From Rana temporaria (taxonomy: Eukaryota; Chordata; Amphibia; Anura; Ranidae), in contig NC_053491.1 in assembly GCF_905171775.1 (NCBI RefSeq), positions 107,394,682 through 107,458,681 on the forward strand: a stretch of DNA of 64,000 nucleotides, read 5' to 3'. A program made the position numbers and the translations under genes. Under the pieces are notes generated by a model. That model worked only from the letters and a program-made list of their open reading frames with translations. It had not been told where the DNA came from and did not search any database. Shown here in pieces: positions 1-10,273 of the stretch (position 1 is the stretch's first letter; each line of letters opens with the position of its first letter).

Positions 1-15
1 AAAGACTAGACAAAT

Positions 16-16
<1 letters not shown>

Positions 17-98
<82 letters not shown>
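17..98. repeat. (CA)n microsatellite
   Basis: Uninterrupted CA dinucleotide run of about 41 units. The reading frames through it (poly Val-Cys) are spurious. Confidence 0.98.
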
Positions 99-100
<2 letters not shown>

Positions 101-277
101 GTGGTGACCAACATACCCATAAGAAGCTAGCACTGGCAAGGGAAACATCATAAACGTGAGATATGAAAGACACTGCCTGCATCTTTACAAAGTGACAGAC
201 CATCTGTCTGGCATAATACATATGATACTACATGATCATATAATTTCATATATATAAATATAAAATATTGCATATGG

Positions 278-497
278 GTATTCTGCTTTCTCCCACACTC
301 CAAAGACATTCTGGTATGTTACTTGGCTCTTGCCAAACTTGGCTCCAGTATATGTATGTATGAATCACAGTTAGGGACCCTAGATTGTAAGGGTCCTAAG
401 GGCAGGAACTGATGTGAATGTCCAATATACTGTATATGTAAAGTGCTGCGTAAATTGACAGCACTATTACAGTACCTGTAATAAATAAATAAATATG
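278..497 (+). mobile_element. 3' tail of a CR1/L2-like LINE
   Basis: The stretch has the layout of a CR1/L2-type LINE 3' end. It reads AGATTGTAAGG near 382, then GTAAAGTGCTGCGTAAATTG near 438-457, and ends in a short AATA repeat (479-496). The same GTGCTGCGTAAA block followed by a short repeat closes the LINE at 32301-32603 in this window. No coding sequence remains, so this is a 5'-truncated insertion or a derived SINE-like tail. The assignment rests on the shared tail and recall of vertebrate LINE ends. Confidence 0.55.
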
Positions 498-644
498 ATC
501 ATCATATACTGAAAAAATAAATAAAGTGAGCGCTAAACAGAAAAATAAAATGAAATAACAGCTGCCAGCAAGAAAAAAGGCAATATATCCAATCCTCCAA
601 AGCAATAAACTTAAAATATGCAGCACTGTAATGATTATACATAA

Positions 645-1405
645 ACATATACAAGTCTTTCTGTGGTAAACAAAAAAGTCCAATGTTCCCACTCAGTAAG
701 TGCAAAAGAAGGTGTCCAGCCTATCTAGAGTTCTGGAGATAAGGATCAAAGGAGAGGATTCCTCATACTCCACACAGCTGCCATTATCAAAGTGTGTTTG
801 CTGCACTTAAAGGGTCACTAAAGGAATTTTTTTTTTTAGCTAAATAGCTTCCTTTACCTTACTGCAGTACTGGTTTCATGTCCTCATTGTTCGTTTTTGC
901 TTTGAAGTAGCTGTAATTCTGCTGTGATCTCCACACTTCCTGGTTGCCTGTTTCCTTATAACCATCGTACTGGGAGCTTTCTCACTGTGGTCTAAGCTGT
1001 CATTACTGTGTGTCTAAAACTCCTCAGAACCAATCAGATTCATTTTAAAAACAAAACACTGCCCTGGATTTGTTGTTTTTGTTCTGTGAGTCTTCCCGAC
1101 TCGCCTCTCACCCGGAAATTCATGTATGTACCTTTAAAACCGAACGTGAAACTAGAGGCACATTATATGATTGATAGATTAAATTCAATTTTTAATCATT
1201 TTTAAAAGGAATCAGTTAACTTTTATGTCTCTATACCCTGTAAACAGTCATTTCAGCAAATTTTTTTTTTCCTTTAGTGACCCTTTAATTGTGTAGCCAC
1301 AAATTCTGGTAAGCCTTCAATCCTTATGGTGGTCGCACACCTTCTTTTGCACTTACTGAGTAGGAACATTGGATTTTTTTTTTTAACACAGAAGGACTTT
1401 TTTTT
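645..1405. repeat. Inverted-repeat element with short arms, split by a T2-type element
   Basis: The left arm (about 645-718) and right arm (about 1336-1405) are reverse complements. Both contain CAGTAAGTGCAAAAGAAGGT or its complement, and both are followed by CCAATGTTCC-type sequence. The T2-type element at 807-1288 sits between them. The arms resemble the short inverted termini at 47154-48545 and 18470-19355, which may be Penelope-type derivatives, but no coding sequence supports that here. Confidence 0.6.
807..1288 (+). mobile_element. T2-type MITE (TTAA-flanked), family A, copy 1
   Basis: Perfect 18-bp terminal inverted repeat TTAAAGGGTCACTAAAGG at 807-824 with its complement at 1271-1288, including TTAA at both ends as expected for TTAA target duplication. 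The TTAAAGGRR-like terminus matches the T2 MITE type described in Xenopus. A second copy lies inverted at 24852-25289; both share the internal CATGTCCTCATTGTTCGTTT segment. Non-coding. Confidence 0.85.
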
Positions 1406-1735
1406 GATTATCATGTAGTCTTCTGTTCAGCCAGAAAAAGGTGCTCTACTCTCCTTTTCACGCCATTAGCATGATTACTTGGCAGCTGCAACTGAAATGA
1501 GCTGTCGCAGCCGTGGCTCATCCCTTCTCTGGCTTACTTTGCAGACGTCAGAACAGAAAGTGATGAGAAATTCCTCCAAAGATGGCACAGACAAAACAAC
1601 ATTCATTTATAGAGTGAATATAGTAGAGTGTTTGGCAACATTTGTATTAAAATGCCTGTGACTTCTTTTCCCAGACACAAATACCCCCATGTTTTGACTT
1701 GCTGTCATAGGGACATAAAATTAAGGAACATCTCC
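1289..1735. other. No gene recognised
   Basis: AT-rich sequence holding the right arm of the 645-1405 inverted repeat. Short frames here have no recognisable similarity. Confidence 0.5.
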
Positions 1736-2201
1736 TTAAAGTGATTGTAAAGTCTTGTTTTTTTGTTTTTTAAATAACAAACATATTATATTTACCTGCT
1801 CTGTTGCAGTGGTTTTGCGCAATGCAGCCCAGATCCTCTCCTTCTCGGGTCCCTCTTCACTGCTCCTGGCCCCTCCCTCTTGTCGAGTGCCCCCACAGCA
1901 AGCAGCTTGCTATGCTACAGTATGCTTGCTGCAGCTCTGTGTGCCCATTCAGACATGGAGCTACTATTCAACTCTTGCCCCTCTCTCTCCTGATTGGCTA
2001 ACTGACATTGATTGTCAGCCGTGGGAGCCAATGGTGGCGCTGCTGTCTCTCAGTCAATCAGAAGGGAGAATCTCGGATGGCTGAGGGATTCGTGGACATC
2101 GCTGGACAGAGACGGTGCTCAGGTAAGTATTAGGGGGTGCTGGGCAGCCTGCATAGAATGCATTAAGATAAAAAAAACATCTGCTTTTACAACCCCTTTA
2201 A
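1736..2201 (+). mobile_element. T2-type MITE, family B, copy 1
   Basis: Begins TTAAAGTGATTGTAAAG and ends CTTTTACAACCCCTTTAA, an imperfect terminal inverted repeat with TTAA at each end. Internal landmarks are CTGCTCTGTTGCAGTGG, GGACAGAGACGGTGCTCAGG and GAATGCATTAAGATAAAAA. The same landmarks recur in reverse at 16731-17211 and more diverged at 54408-54895. Short frames inside are incidental. Confidence 0.85.
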
Positions 2202-2634
2202 GTGATGAAGAAACAAAAGTCTGATAGAAATGTTAATCTTTCCGCACTCCAAAAAACTGTTAATGTCAGGATACTTTTCTATTGTTACAGGTTAGGTTAG
2301 ATTTTAAATTTCCTGCTTAGGTCTTACTGCACCATGAAAGACATTTTAGGAAAGAATCAGATAATGTGTGTTGTTTTTGTCTCTTATTGGATATGAAGCC
2401 AGGTGCTGGATTACAGCAATATGGGTCAGGAGACATTGCTTTTTATTCTTGTGTCCCTCTACTGAGATACTGATGTTATGCTTCACTATTCTCCTTTGGC
2501 CAGCAGAGGGAAAGCTAAAGCCAAGCAAGCACATAGACTTCTATGCAGAGCACCAAAACACCTGGGAGTTGTAGTTTGAGGCTGCAGCCATACAATGGGG
2601 TGACCCCTTACATTACAGATCCTAATAGGCACTA
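2202..2634. other. No gene recognised
   Basis: No motif, inverted repeat or coding signature recognised; possibly unique sequence. Confidence 0.4.
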
Positions 2635-3622
2635 TGTAGTAGGAGGAGGAGAAAAATGAATCTTATTAATCTCCCTTGGTAAGTTCTTCCTCATGGCACC
2701 CATGAAGTTAGAGAGAGCACCTGTCTGGATATGTGCTTGCCTGCCAGCAGGAGACCATAACAGTGGGGATCTGAGTCCAAGACTGGGATTGGGGACAACC
2801 GGGGGCAGTGCAACGCTACTCTCCCACTGCTTCCCACCACTGATCACTAGAGGCTTTCAGGGAGAGACTGAGGAGGCCTCCCCTTTTACAGCAAGAGAAC
2901 ACTACAGCATCCCAGGGACTGGTTAAAGGGCTATTTGCCTATTGTCGATACTGCTTGCAGGAGGGACTAAGCCACTGAAAGCAAGACACAAAGTGTACCC
3001 AATCCATACTGCACTCTATACTGCACTTATTCCAAGCCTAGACTGCACCTATACTGACCCTATACCACATTATACTGAACCTTTACTGCATCTGAACCAC
3101 ATCTACCTCGCACCTGTGCCGAGACTCTGTAATATTTACTCTACATGCCCCCATTGTTCCCTTGCCCCCTATGCTACCATCTTTCTTTTTGTGAACAGTG
3201 CATATCCAGTTGGTTTAGAACCAGCATATAAATGCTTATAGTTCCAGCACTCACTAGTTTAAACCTTACTACTGTTCACTGCTGCACTTGAAGTGGCCTT
3301 GCTACTCTTTATGCTGATCTGAATGTCAAATGTTATATTATGCCTAGTCCCTACTGTTAACTAGTTTGTATGCTACATTGTGTTATTACCATTGTTAATT
3401 ACTTTATATGCTCACCTATTTACCAACCATATTGGGTGACAATATATTAAGTTTGTCTTTACTACCTCGTTTGGTGCCTGTTTTTTTTTTATATAGCATT
3501 ACTATTACGTACTAAGTGTTATTTTTAGTGAATTCCTGAGATATTTTACATTTGTGTGTGTCAGAGGGGCTGAGGTTCCTGAGAAGGTTGAGTCAAAAGA
3601 CTCCTACGGGGGTAGCGCTACA
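2635..3622 (+). mobile_element. Possible diverged solo LTR (right end clearer than left)
   Basis: The right end reads CTACGGGGGTAGCGCTACA (to 3622). This closely matches the 3' end of the solo LTR at 36498-37422, which ends CGGGGGTAGTGCTACA. A TGTAG start at 2635 would give a TG...CA element of about 990 bp, but the flanks ACTA and GATA are not a target duplication, so the left boundary is a guess. Upstream of the end the sequence is T-rich with a TTTGGTGCCTG segment, as in an R/U5 region. Confidence 0.35.
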
Positions 3623-4626
3623 GATATACTGTATCATCCTCATGGCAGGGCATTCTCTAAATATGTGACATTTTCCTCATTATCTGTTATGCTTTAGGAA
3701 ACTCAGAGAAGGTGAACGAAGTGTACGCTGGTAACCTAAAAATGTTTTTTTATGGCTGATTATGACCCAGTCTGAGTTATTGTACATTTATTCCTTGCCA
3801 TATCCCTGAGATTTTCACCTGACTTTTTGTCACAAGATAGTCTTGACAAGTAAGGGCATTCACCTGTTAGAAATATCAATATCTAGGATAAGTACTTACT
3901 GCTCCTCTGAGTCCAGGCCAAGCTATTTCATCTGCTATATTCTACCTCTGATCCCAACATTTATTATATTATAGGCTGTTAAAAATCAATCTCTGTCTGT
4001 CATCGGCAGTTAATATTTATAGAGTTTCTGGTATCTGTGTGATGGTACATGGAACAGCTGATAAATATATTCCCTTGATTTTGCCATAAACTACGATAGA
4101 TAAATACATAAAGTGTTGATTAGTAAAGGGGTGTTGACACATTTGCTGCAAGTAAAATATGTCTATAAATTTCAAACTGATATATTAAAGAGGAAACAAA
4201 GACAGCGGAATACTGATATAGTAGAAAGCAGAGAAGCCTCTGGGTCATGCAAAGAAAACCTGAGGTTTTTAAAATAAATTGTGGAAGTACTTATAACCAG
4301 CTCATACAATTCTGTTGTCCTGTTTCCAGTTTGAAAAGACATAGCCTAAGAGGAGGGAATGCTACAGAGGCTTTAGTTGATAATATGATGAAAAAGCTAT
4401 AGTAGGCATTATTAGGTGTTAAGCTGTGGGTCAGCCTCTACAGATAGGTGAATAGCAGAAAGAGGCTGATATAACCTTTGGGTTCCTCTTCAAATGCTTT
4501 TTCCAGTGCCTTCAAGCCTAGAAGGTCTAAGAAATGGATGAATCTTTGTGCCATTTTATTGTAGTTCCAGCAGTACAGCCAATAGGAACACTTACCCAGG
4601 TTCGGTTCACAACATAGTGACTGACA
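3623..4626. other. No gene recognised
   Basis: About 1 kb of AT-rich sequence without recognisable repeats or coding capacity. Candidate unique sequence between two mobile elements. Confidence 0.4.
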
Positions 4627-5926
4627 CAGCGAGGGGAAAAAGTATATGTTCCCCTGCTGATTTTGTACGTTTGCCCACTGACAAAGAAATGGTCAGTCTA
4701 TAATTTTAATATTAGGCTTATTTTAACAGTGAGAGACGTTATTTGATCCCCTATCAACGAGCAAGATTTCTGGCTCCCAGGTGTCTTCTACCCAGGTAAT
4801 GAGCTGAGTTTGTTACCTTTATAAAATACACCTGTCTATAGAAGCAATCAATCAGATTCCAAACTCTCCACCATGGCCAAGACCAAAGAGCTGTCAAAGG
4901 ATGTCAGGAACAAGATTGTAGACCTACAGTTTCAATGATCATGAGATTGGTGAGGATTCAACCCAGAACTACACAGGAGAATCTAGGCAGCTGAGACCAT
5001 AGTCACCAAGAAAACAATTGGTAACATGGTACGCCTCAAAGGACTGAAATCCTGCACCGCCCGCGAGGTACCCCTGCTTAAGAAAGCACATGTACAGGCC
5101 TGTCTTGCTAATGAACATCTGAATGATTCAGAGGAGAACTGGGTGAAAGTGTTGTGGTCAGATGAGACCAAAATCCAGCTCTTAGGCATCAACTCACCAT
5201 GTTTGGAGGAGGAGGAATGCTGCCTATGACCCCAAGAACACCATCCCCACCGTCAAACATGGAGGTGGAAACATTATGCTTTGGGGTATTTTTCTGCTAA
5301 GGGGACAGGACAGCTTCACTGCATCAAAGGCACGATGGACTGGGCCATGTACCATCAAATCTTGGGTGAGAACCTTCTTTCCTCGGCCAGGGCATTTAAA
5401 ATGGGTCATAGATGGGTATTTCAGCATGACAATGACCCAAAACCCACAGCCAAGGCAACAAAGGAGTGGCTCAAGAAGAAGCACATTAAGGACCTGGAGT
5501 GCCCTAGCCAGTCTCCAGACCTTAATCCCATAGAAAATATGTGGAGGGAGCTGTACCAAACGTCAGCCTTGAAACCTCATGACTTGGAGAGGATCTGCAA
5601 AGAGGAGCGAGACAAAACCCCTGCTGAGATGTGTGCAAACCTGGTGACCAACTAAAAGAAACGTCTGACCTCTGTGATTGCCAACAAAGGTTTTGCCACC
5701 AAGTACTAAGTCATGTTTTGTGAAGGGGTCAAATACATATTTCACTCATTGAAATGCAAATCAATTTATAACTTTTTTTGAAATGCGTTTTTCTGGATCT
5801 TTTTGTTGTTATTTTGTATCTCACTGTTAAAATAAACCTACAATTAAAATTATAGACTGGTCATTTCTTTGTCAGTGGGCAAATGTACAAAATCAGCAGG
5901 AGATAAAATACTTTTTTCCCTCACTG
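4627..5926 (+). mobile_element. Degenerate Tc1/mariner element (full length, inactive)
   Basis: A complete but decayed Tc1-like transposon. The left end (CAGCGAGGGGAAAAAGTAT) and the right end (complement of CAGTGAGGGAAAAAAGTATT, ending 5926, followed by TA) are imperfect inverted termini. Both contain a GCCCACTGACAAAGAAATG block or its complement at 4673 and 5862. TA flanks the right end. The roughly 1.3-kb length fits a Tc1 element. The transposase inside is broken. A palindromic MITE (5983-6331) lies just beyond the right end. Confidence 0.9.
4873..5655 (+). pseudogene. Tc1-like transposase, frameshifted and internally deleted
   Basis: The start region ATGGCCAAGACCAAAGAGCT at 4873 encodes the usual MAKTKELS N-terminus. 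After about 20 codons the helix-turn-helix region is largely deleted. Blocks continue in a different frame at 5026-5229 (VRLKGLKSCTAREVPLLKKA, then VKVLWSDETKIQL with the first catalytic Asp region). A further frame at 5281-5655 contains QHDNDPKPTAKATKEWLKKK (second Asp region) and SQSPDLNPIENMW with the catalytic Glu. The DD34E core is therefore recognisable but split over at least three frames and cannot make an active enzyme. The family is one of the common fish and frog Tc1 types. Confidence 0.9.
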
Positions 5927-5982
5927 TAGATCAAGAATGGTGGCTGCAGATTAATAATGTAAAAGGTAAACAACAAAGGGTC

Positions 5983-6331
5983 ATGCCTAGTACACATGAT
6001 CGGTAAAACCGAGGGGAAAACCTGGGAACCGGCTCGGTCCCTTTTCCCCTGTACACACGGCTGGTTTTCGCGACACGAAAACTGCGAGGAGAACTTTGGT
6101 CGGGAAAACTGGCCGTGTGTATGCTCCCTCGCAGTGTTTCCCATAGGAGAACTGCGGGGAAAAAAACGCTGCGGTTCGCGCACAGAAAAAAGGGAACTCG
6201 TTCTAATTTTTTTAACCGCAGTTTTCTTGTCAGGAAAACTGCTAAGGAGCATACACACGTCCAGTTTTCCCGGGCCAAAAGAAAACACGGCAGTTTTTCC
6301 GATGGGAAAAACGATCGTGTGTACTAGGCAT
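5983..6331. mobile_element. Palindromic MITE with GTACACA-type ends, copy 1
   Basis: Left end ATGCCTAGTACACATGATCGG, right end the complement of ATGCCTAGTACACACGATCG. Most of the about 350 bp is self-complementary: runs such as GGGGAAAACTGCG and its complements occur on both sides. This explains why both strands are open here; those frames are not genes. Related ends occur at 16207, 34272, 43740 and 49119. Confidence 0.8.
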
Positions 6332-6549
6332 AAGGGTTATTACAGATGAAAAGCATAGTACTGACACCCACTTTCAAGCTGAACTACAGGCAAATATGAA
6401 AAATACCATTTTACAGTTGTGTATTGCTAAACATTTTGACATCAGCTTCCAGTAATCACAAAGTGATGGGAAGAGGGGTAGCATTGACAGCCAATCAGGC
6501 TCTGCTACATGCATATGCTAACAAGCGAAAAGAGCAAAGGGGTTGTAGT

Positions 6550-7489
6550 TAGGGTTGTCCCGATACCACTTTTTTAAGACCGAGTACAAGTACCGATACT
6601 TTTTTTCAAGTACTCGCCGATACCAAATACCGATACTTTTTTTTTTATGTCATGTGTCAGTATTTTCTTTATTTTACAATTTTAATTTTTCAATTTTTTT
6701 TTTTGTTTTTTACAATGCTTCCTTGGGGGGGGGGGGGGTGGATGTGTCAGTGTGTTTTTTATTTTAATATGTATTATTTTTTACAATTAATTATTTTTAT
6801 TATTTATTGCTATTTTTTTTCTTAGCCCTGTTGGGGGGCTTTGGTGAGATATCAGGGGTCTTAACAGATCTCTAACATCTCCCATTTGAGATAGAGAAAG
6901 GGACTAAGGACACAGATTCCCCACTCCCTTTCTCAGCTGCACTGGAGATGAATGGACAGGAAGCAGAAGTTCCTATCCATTCATAAACTGAAGCATCGTA
7001 AACACAGTTTACGATGCTCAGTTATATGAATGAACACTGACTCTGTTCATTCAGAAAAGGTAGGATCCTGACAGAGGGGGGAGAGCAGTGGCACAGAGAA
7101 TGGTACAGGGCATGGAGGGGGGAGAGCAGCGGCACAGAGAATGGTACAGGGCACGGAGGGGGGAGAGCAGCGGCAGGGAGAATGGACACAGGGCACGGAG
7201 GGGGGAGAGCAGCGGCACGGAGAATGGACACAGGGCACGGAGGGGGGAGAGCAGCAAGATGGAGAATGGACACAGGGCATGGAGGGGGGAGAGCAGAACG
7301 GAAGCGGCACGGATGGGGGACACAGGAGCATGGAGGGAGAGAGCAGAACGGATGGGGGAACTGGAGGAGGATACAGGGAAAGTCAGGTATCGATAAAGTA
7401 TCGGAGCATTTTCCCCGAGTACAAGTACTCAGGGAAATGCTTGGTATCGGTCCCGTTACGATACTAATATCGGTATCGGGACAACCCTA
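6550..7489. mobile_element. Non-autonomous hAT element with 8-bp target duplication
   Basis: Perfect 18-bp terminal inverted repeat TAGGGTTGTCCCGATACC at 6550-6567 and its complement ending at 7489. An exact 8-bp target duplication GTTGTAGT lies at 6542-6549 and 7490-7497, diagnostic of hAT insertion. Sub-terminal sequence repeats the GTATCGG/CCGATAC theme. The interior is T-rich, with a G run at 6725-6738, and holds a minisatellite at 7075-7360. No transposase is encoded. Confidence 0.93.
7075..7360. repeat. Minisatellite, about 41-42-bp unit, inside the hAT element
   Basis: About six units beginning GGGGGGAGAGCAGCGGCA and continuing with GGAGAATGGACACAGGGCACGGA-like sequence; the last one or two are altered. 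The unit keeps several frames open on both strands, which explains the repetitive predicted proteins here; none is a credible gene. Confidence 0.92.
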
Positions 7490-7497
7490 GTTGTAGT

Positions 7498-8021
7498 TTG
7501 ACCGCTGGTCTTGAACAGTCTGCTCCACTATTGCAGTGAAGCTCATGAATATAGCTCTCCTGTCTGGCACGAGTGCCTGGATCACAAAAGCTACTGCACA
7601 AAATTGCAAGTCCTATGACAGGGAAAACAGTTTCCCTGTAGCATTTTCAACTGCCTTATTAGGTATATTCTTGCAGCTGAGTTATAATACGTTATTGGTG
7701 GTAGGAAAGTCTTAAGTTAATGTAAAAAACCTAGTAAAAGCAAAGTCTGTTGAATCAAGGTCATTTAAAAGCTCTAATTTTCTTAGTGCCCCCTGGATAT
7801 CATCCAGAAAATGAGCATCTTAGATAGTTTTCTTTGAAAGCGTAATATAGTAATGTACTGTATCCCTGACTGGAGTGGTTTCTCAAGTGCTCCGGGTCTT
7901 TTAAGTGCTCTACATTAAGGTTGAGTGTACATGACACTGGATTCAAAAGTGCATACTGTACTGGGGTCGCTTTCAGGGACACATGCAGTGAGCACCCTTC
8001 CATAGCTAATGTATACTTAGC
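7498..8021. other. No gene recognised
   Basis: About 520 bp with no recognised repeat or coding sequence. Confidence 0.4.
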
Positions 8022-8140
8022 TTAAAGGAGTTGTGAACATATAATGTTATAGACACTCCTAATACAATTATAACTCTCCAGGCACCATCATTTTTTTTCC
8101 TAATATAAGATTTCCTTCCTTCCTGGTTGCCAGAATATTG
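8022..8140 (+). mobile_element. Possible T2-type MITE end (fragment)
   Basis: TTAAAGGAGTTGTGAACAT at 8022 looks like the left terminus of a T2-type element, but no matching right end was found nearby. Confidence 0.35.
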
Positions 8141-8560
8141 TGCCTTCACCAGCCAATATCTTGCTCCTGTCTCTCTTGCTGCCAACCGATCTTTGCTATC
8201 ATTCGCTACCGACTTTTGGCTCGTCCCCCGACTACGCTTCTGCTGAATCTCAACCTGCAACTATGCGTTACCGACTTTTGGCTCGTTCCCCGACTCCGCT
8301 TATGCTTGAGCCCTACCTGTTATATCTGCTTCCGGACCCCGGCTTGCTCACCTCCTGGTGGGGCTATCCTGAGGACTGCAACCTGGCACTAACACGCAGA
8401 AAAGCCCATCTTCACCATCAGGAGCTCTGGTGAATACCGGTTAGTGCTTAGACCCCGCGCCTCAGGTGAACACGTGTCATCAGCCAGGGTGACCTGTGTC
8501 AATATCCGCTCTGCTGCTATAGCTACTGGCCTCTGAGCCTGACTCCAGACAGTGACACCC
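8141..8560. repeat. Unclassified repeat fragment with a 64-bp tandem duplication
   Basis: A segment beginning CGCTACCGACTTTTGGCTCG (about 8202) repeats about 64 bp later as CGTTACCGACTTTTGGCTCG (about 8266). The flanking CCCCGACT-rich sequence looks like an LTR or leader fragment of a retroelement, but no termini could be fixed. Confidence 0.35.
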
Positions 8561-8561
8561 G

Positions 8562-9198
8562 CATGGAGTTTGTTAAAAAAACACCTGAAGAACTCCAAGA
8601 TGGTCAGAATTAAGATTCTCTGGTCTGATGAGACCAAAATAGAACTTTTTGGGCTTAATTCTAAGCGGTATTTGTGGAGAAAACCAGGCACTGCTCATCA
8701 CCTGTCCAATACAGTCCCAACAGTGAAGCATGGTGGTGGCAGCATCATGCTGTGGGGGTGTTTTTCAGCTGCAGGGACAGGACGACTGGTTGCAATCAAG
8801 GGAAAGATGAATGCGTCCAAGTACAGGGATAAAGAAATGAAGGGAGGGCGCACCGACCTAGTGCATTACCACTTAAATTTTTATCAAAAACAGAATGAAA
8901 ACAATGGTCTTACTCACAAAGAAAGCTCAAGTAAGCGCTTTTCAGACAGCTAGGAATTGGACATCACGGCATAGATTAAAAAGGGTGCTTCTACTAAATA
9001 CTGAGCAAAGGTTGTGAATACTTAGGACCATGTGATATTTTTCTTTTTCAATAAATCTGCAAAAATGTCAACAATTCTGTGTGTATCTGTCAATTTGGGG
9101 TGCTGTGTGTAAATTTACTTAAATGATTTTAGCAAATGGATGCAATATAACAAAGAGTGAACAATTTAAGGGGGTCTAAATACTTTCCGTACCCACTG
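8562..9198 (+). pseudogene. 5'-truncated, interrupted Tc1-like element
   Basis: Recognisable transposase coding runs from 8562 to about 8830. It contains ILWSDETKIELFGLN (first catalytic Asp region), TVKHGGGSIMLWGCFSAAGTGRL and IKGKMNASKYRD. At about 8833-9000 unrelated sequence replaces the part that should hold the second Asp and the Glu. The 3' untranslated part and terminal repeat resume near 9000 and end CCCACTG-TA at 9194-9200. The 5' end and N-terminal DNA-binding region are missing. The element abuts the next Tc1 copy at a TA. Confidence 0.85.
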
Positions 9199-9779
9199 TA
9201 CCTTCAGAAGTCACATAATTAGTGAAATGATGTCCACTTGTGTGCAATCTAAGTGTCACATGATCTGTCATTACATATACACACCTTTTTGAAAGGCCCC
9301 AGTGGCTGCAACACCTAAGCAAGAGGCACCACTAACCAAACACTGCCACGAAGACCAAGGAACTCTCCAAACAAGTAAGGCACAATGTTGTTGAGAAGTA
9401 CAAGTCAGGGTTAGGTTATAAAAAAATATCCAAATCTTTGATGATCCCTAGGAGCATCATCAAATCTATCATAATCAAATGGAAAGAACATGGCACAACA
9501 GCAAATCTGCCAAGAAACGGCCGCACACCAAAACTCATGGATCGGGCAAGGAGGGTATTAATCAGAGAGGCAGCACAGTGACCTAAGGTAACTCTAGAGG
9601 AGCTGCAGAGTTCCACAGCAGAGACTGGAGTATCTGTACATAGGACAACAATAAGCAGTACGCTTCATAGAGTTGGATTTATGGCAGAGTGGCCAGAAGA
9701 AAGCCATTACTTTCAGCAAAAAGCAAAATGGTACGTTTTGAGTTTGTGAAAAGGCATGTGAGAGACTCCCACAATGTAT

Positions 9780-10273
9780 TGTGAGGGATTAGCTCGTGGG
9801 GATCACCTTTTCTGAAATCACAGTCTGTAAGCAGGCACTTTCTTTTAAGTCTGGCGGATGCCAGATTTTATTTATAAACGGTTTGCAGATTAAAATAAAC
9901 AAAACAATAAATTAAATCCTTGCCGTCCGGCGCTAAACTAAACAAACAGGATCTCCTCTCTATACAGTGTGGGGCTAGTCCCTGACACCCACAAAACATG
10001 CAGTAAAGCAAACCTTTTCAGTCCAGCACTCAGCGCTCCCCTCACTCAGGTCCCTTCCTGAGTTTCAAGCCAGAGCCCTGTTGTGCTCTCTTCCTGGACA
10101 TTTAAAGTCCAGCTGATTGTGGACTCCAGTAGACCCAAACATCCGGACCGGAATCCTAGCCAGGCCCAGAGGCTGTAAAACCCGGAATGGATTCCGGTTC
10201 AGTCTCTCATAATGGAACGTATGCGAGGTGAAATGTACCTATGATCATGTATCGCACCTCGCATACTGTCACA
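9780..10273 (-). repeat. 3' LTR of the Gmr1-like element
   Basis: 494 bp with TG...CA ends (minus strand: TGTGACAGTATGCGAGG to CTAATCCCTCACA). On the minus strand AATAAA lies in the AT-rich part around 9869-9905 and could be the polyadenylation signal. The last 75 bases of the gag-pol frame lie inside this LTR. Confidence 0.96.

Noticed and set aside
2635..3622. Complete solo LTR
   Set aside because: Only the right terminus is convincing and the flanks do not form a target duplication; listed at low confidence.
5893..6349. Frames of 115-131 codons on both strands
   Set aside because: They lie in a palindromic MITE, where symmetry opens both strands.
7022..7490. Several 80-110-codon frames on both strands
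   Set aside because: Products of the 41-42-bp repeat inside a hAT element.
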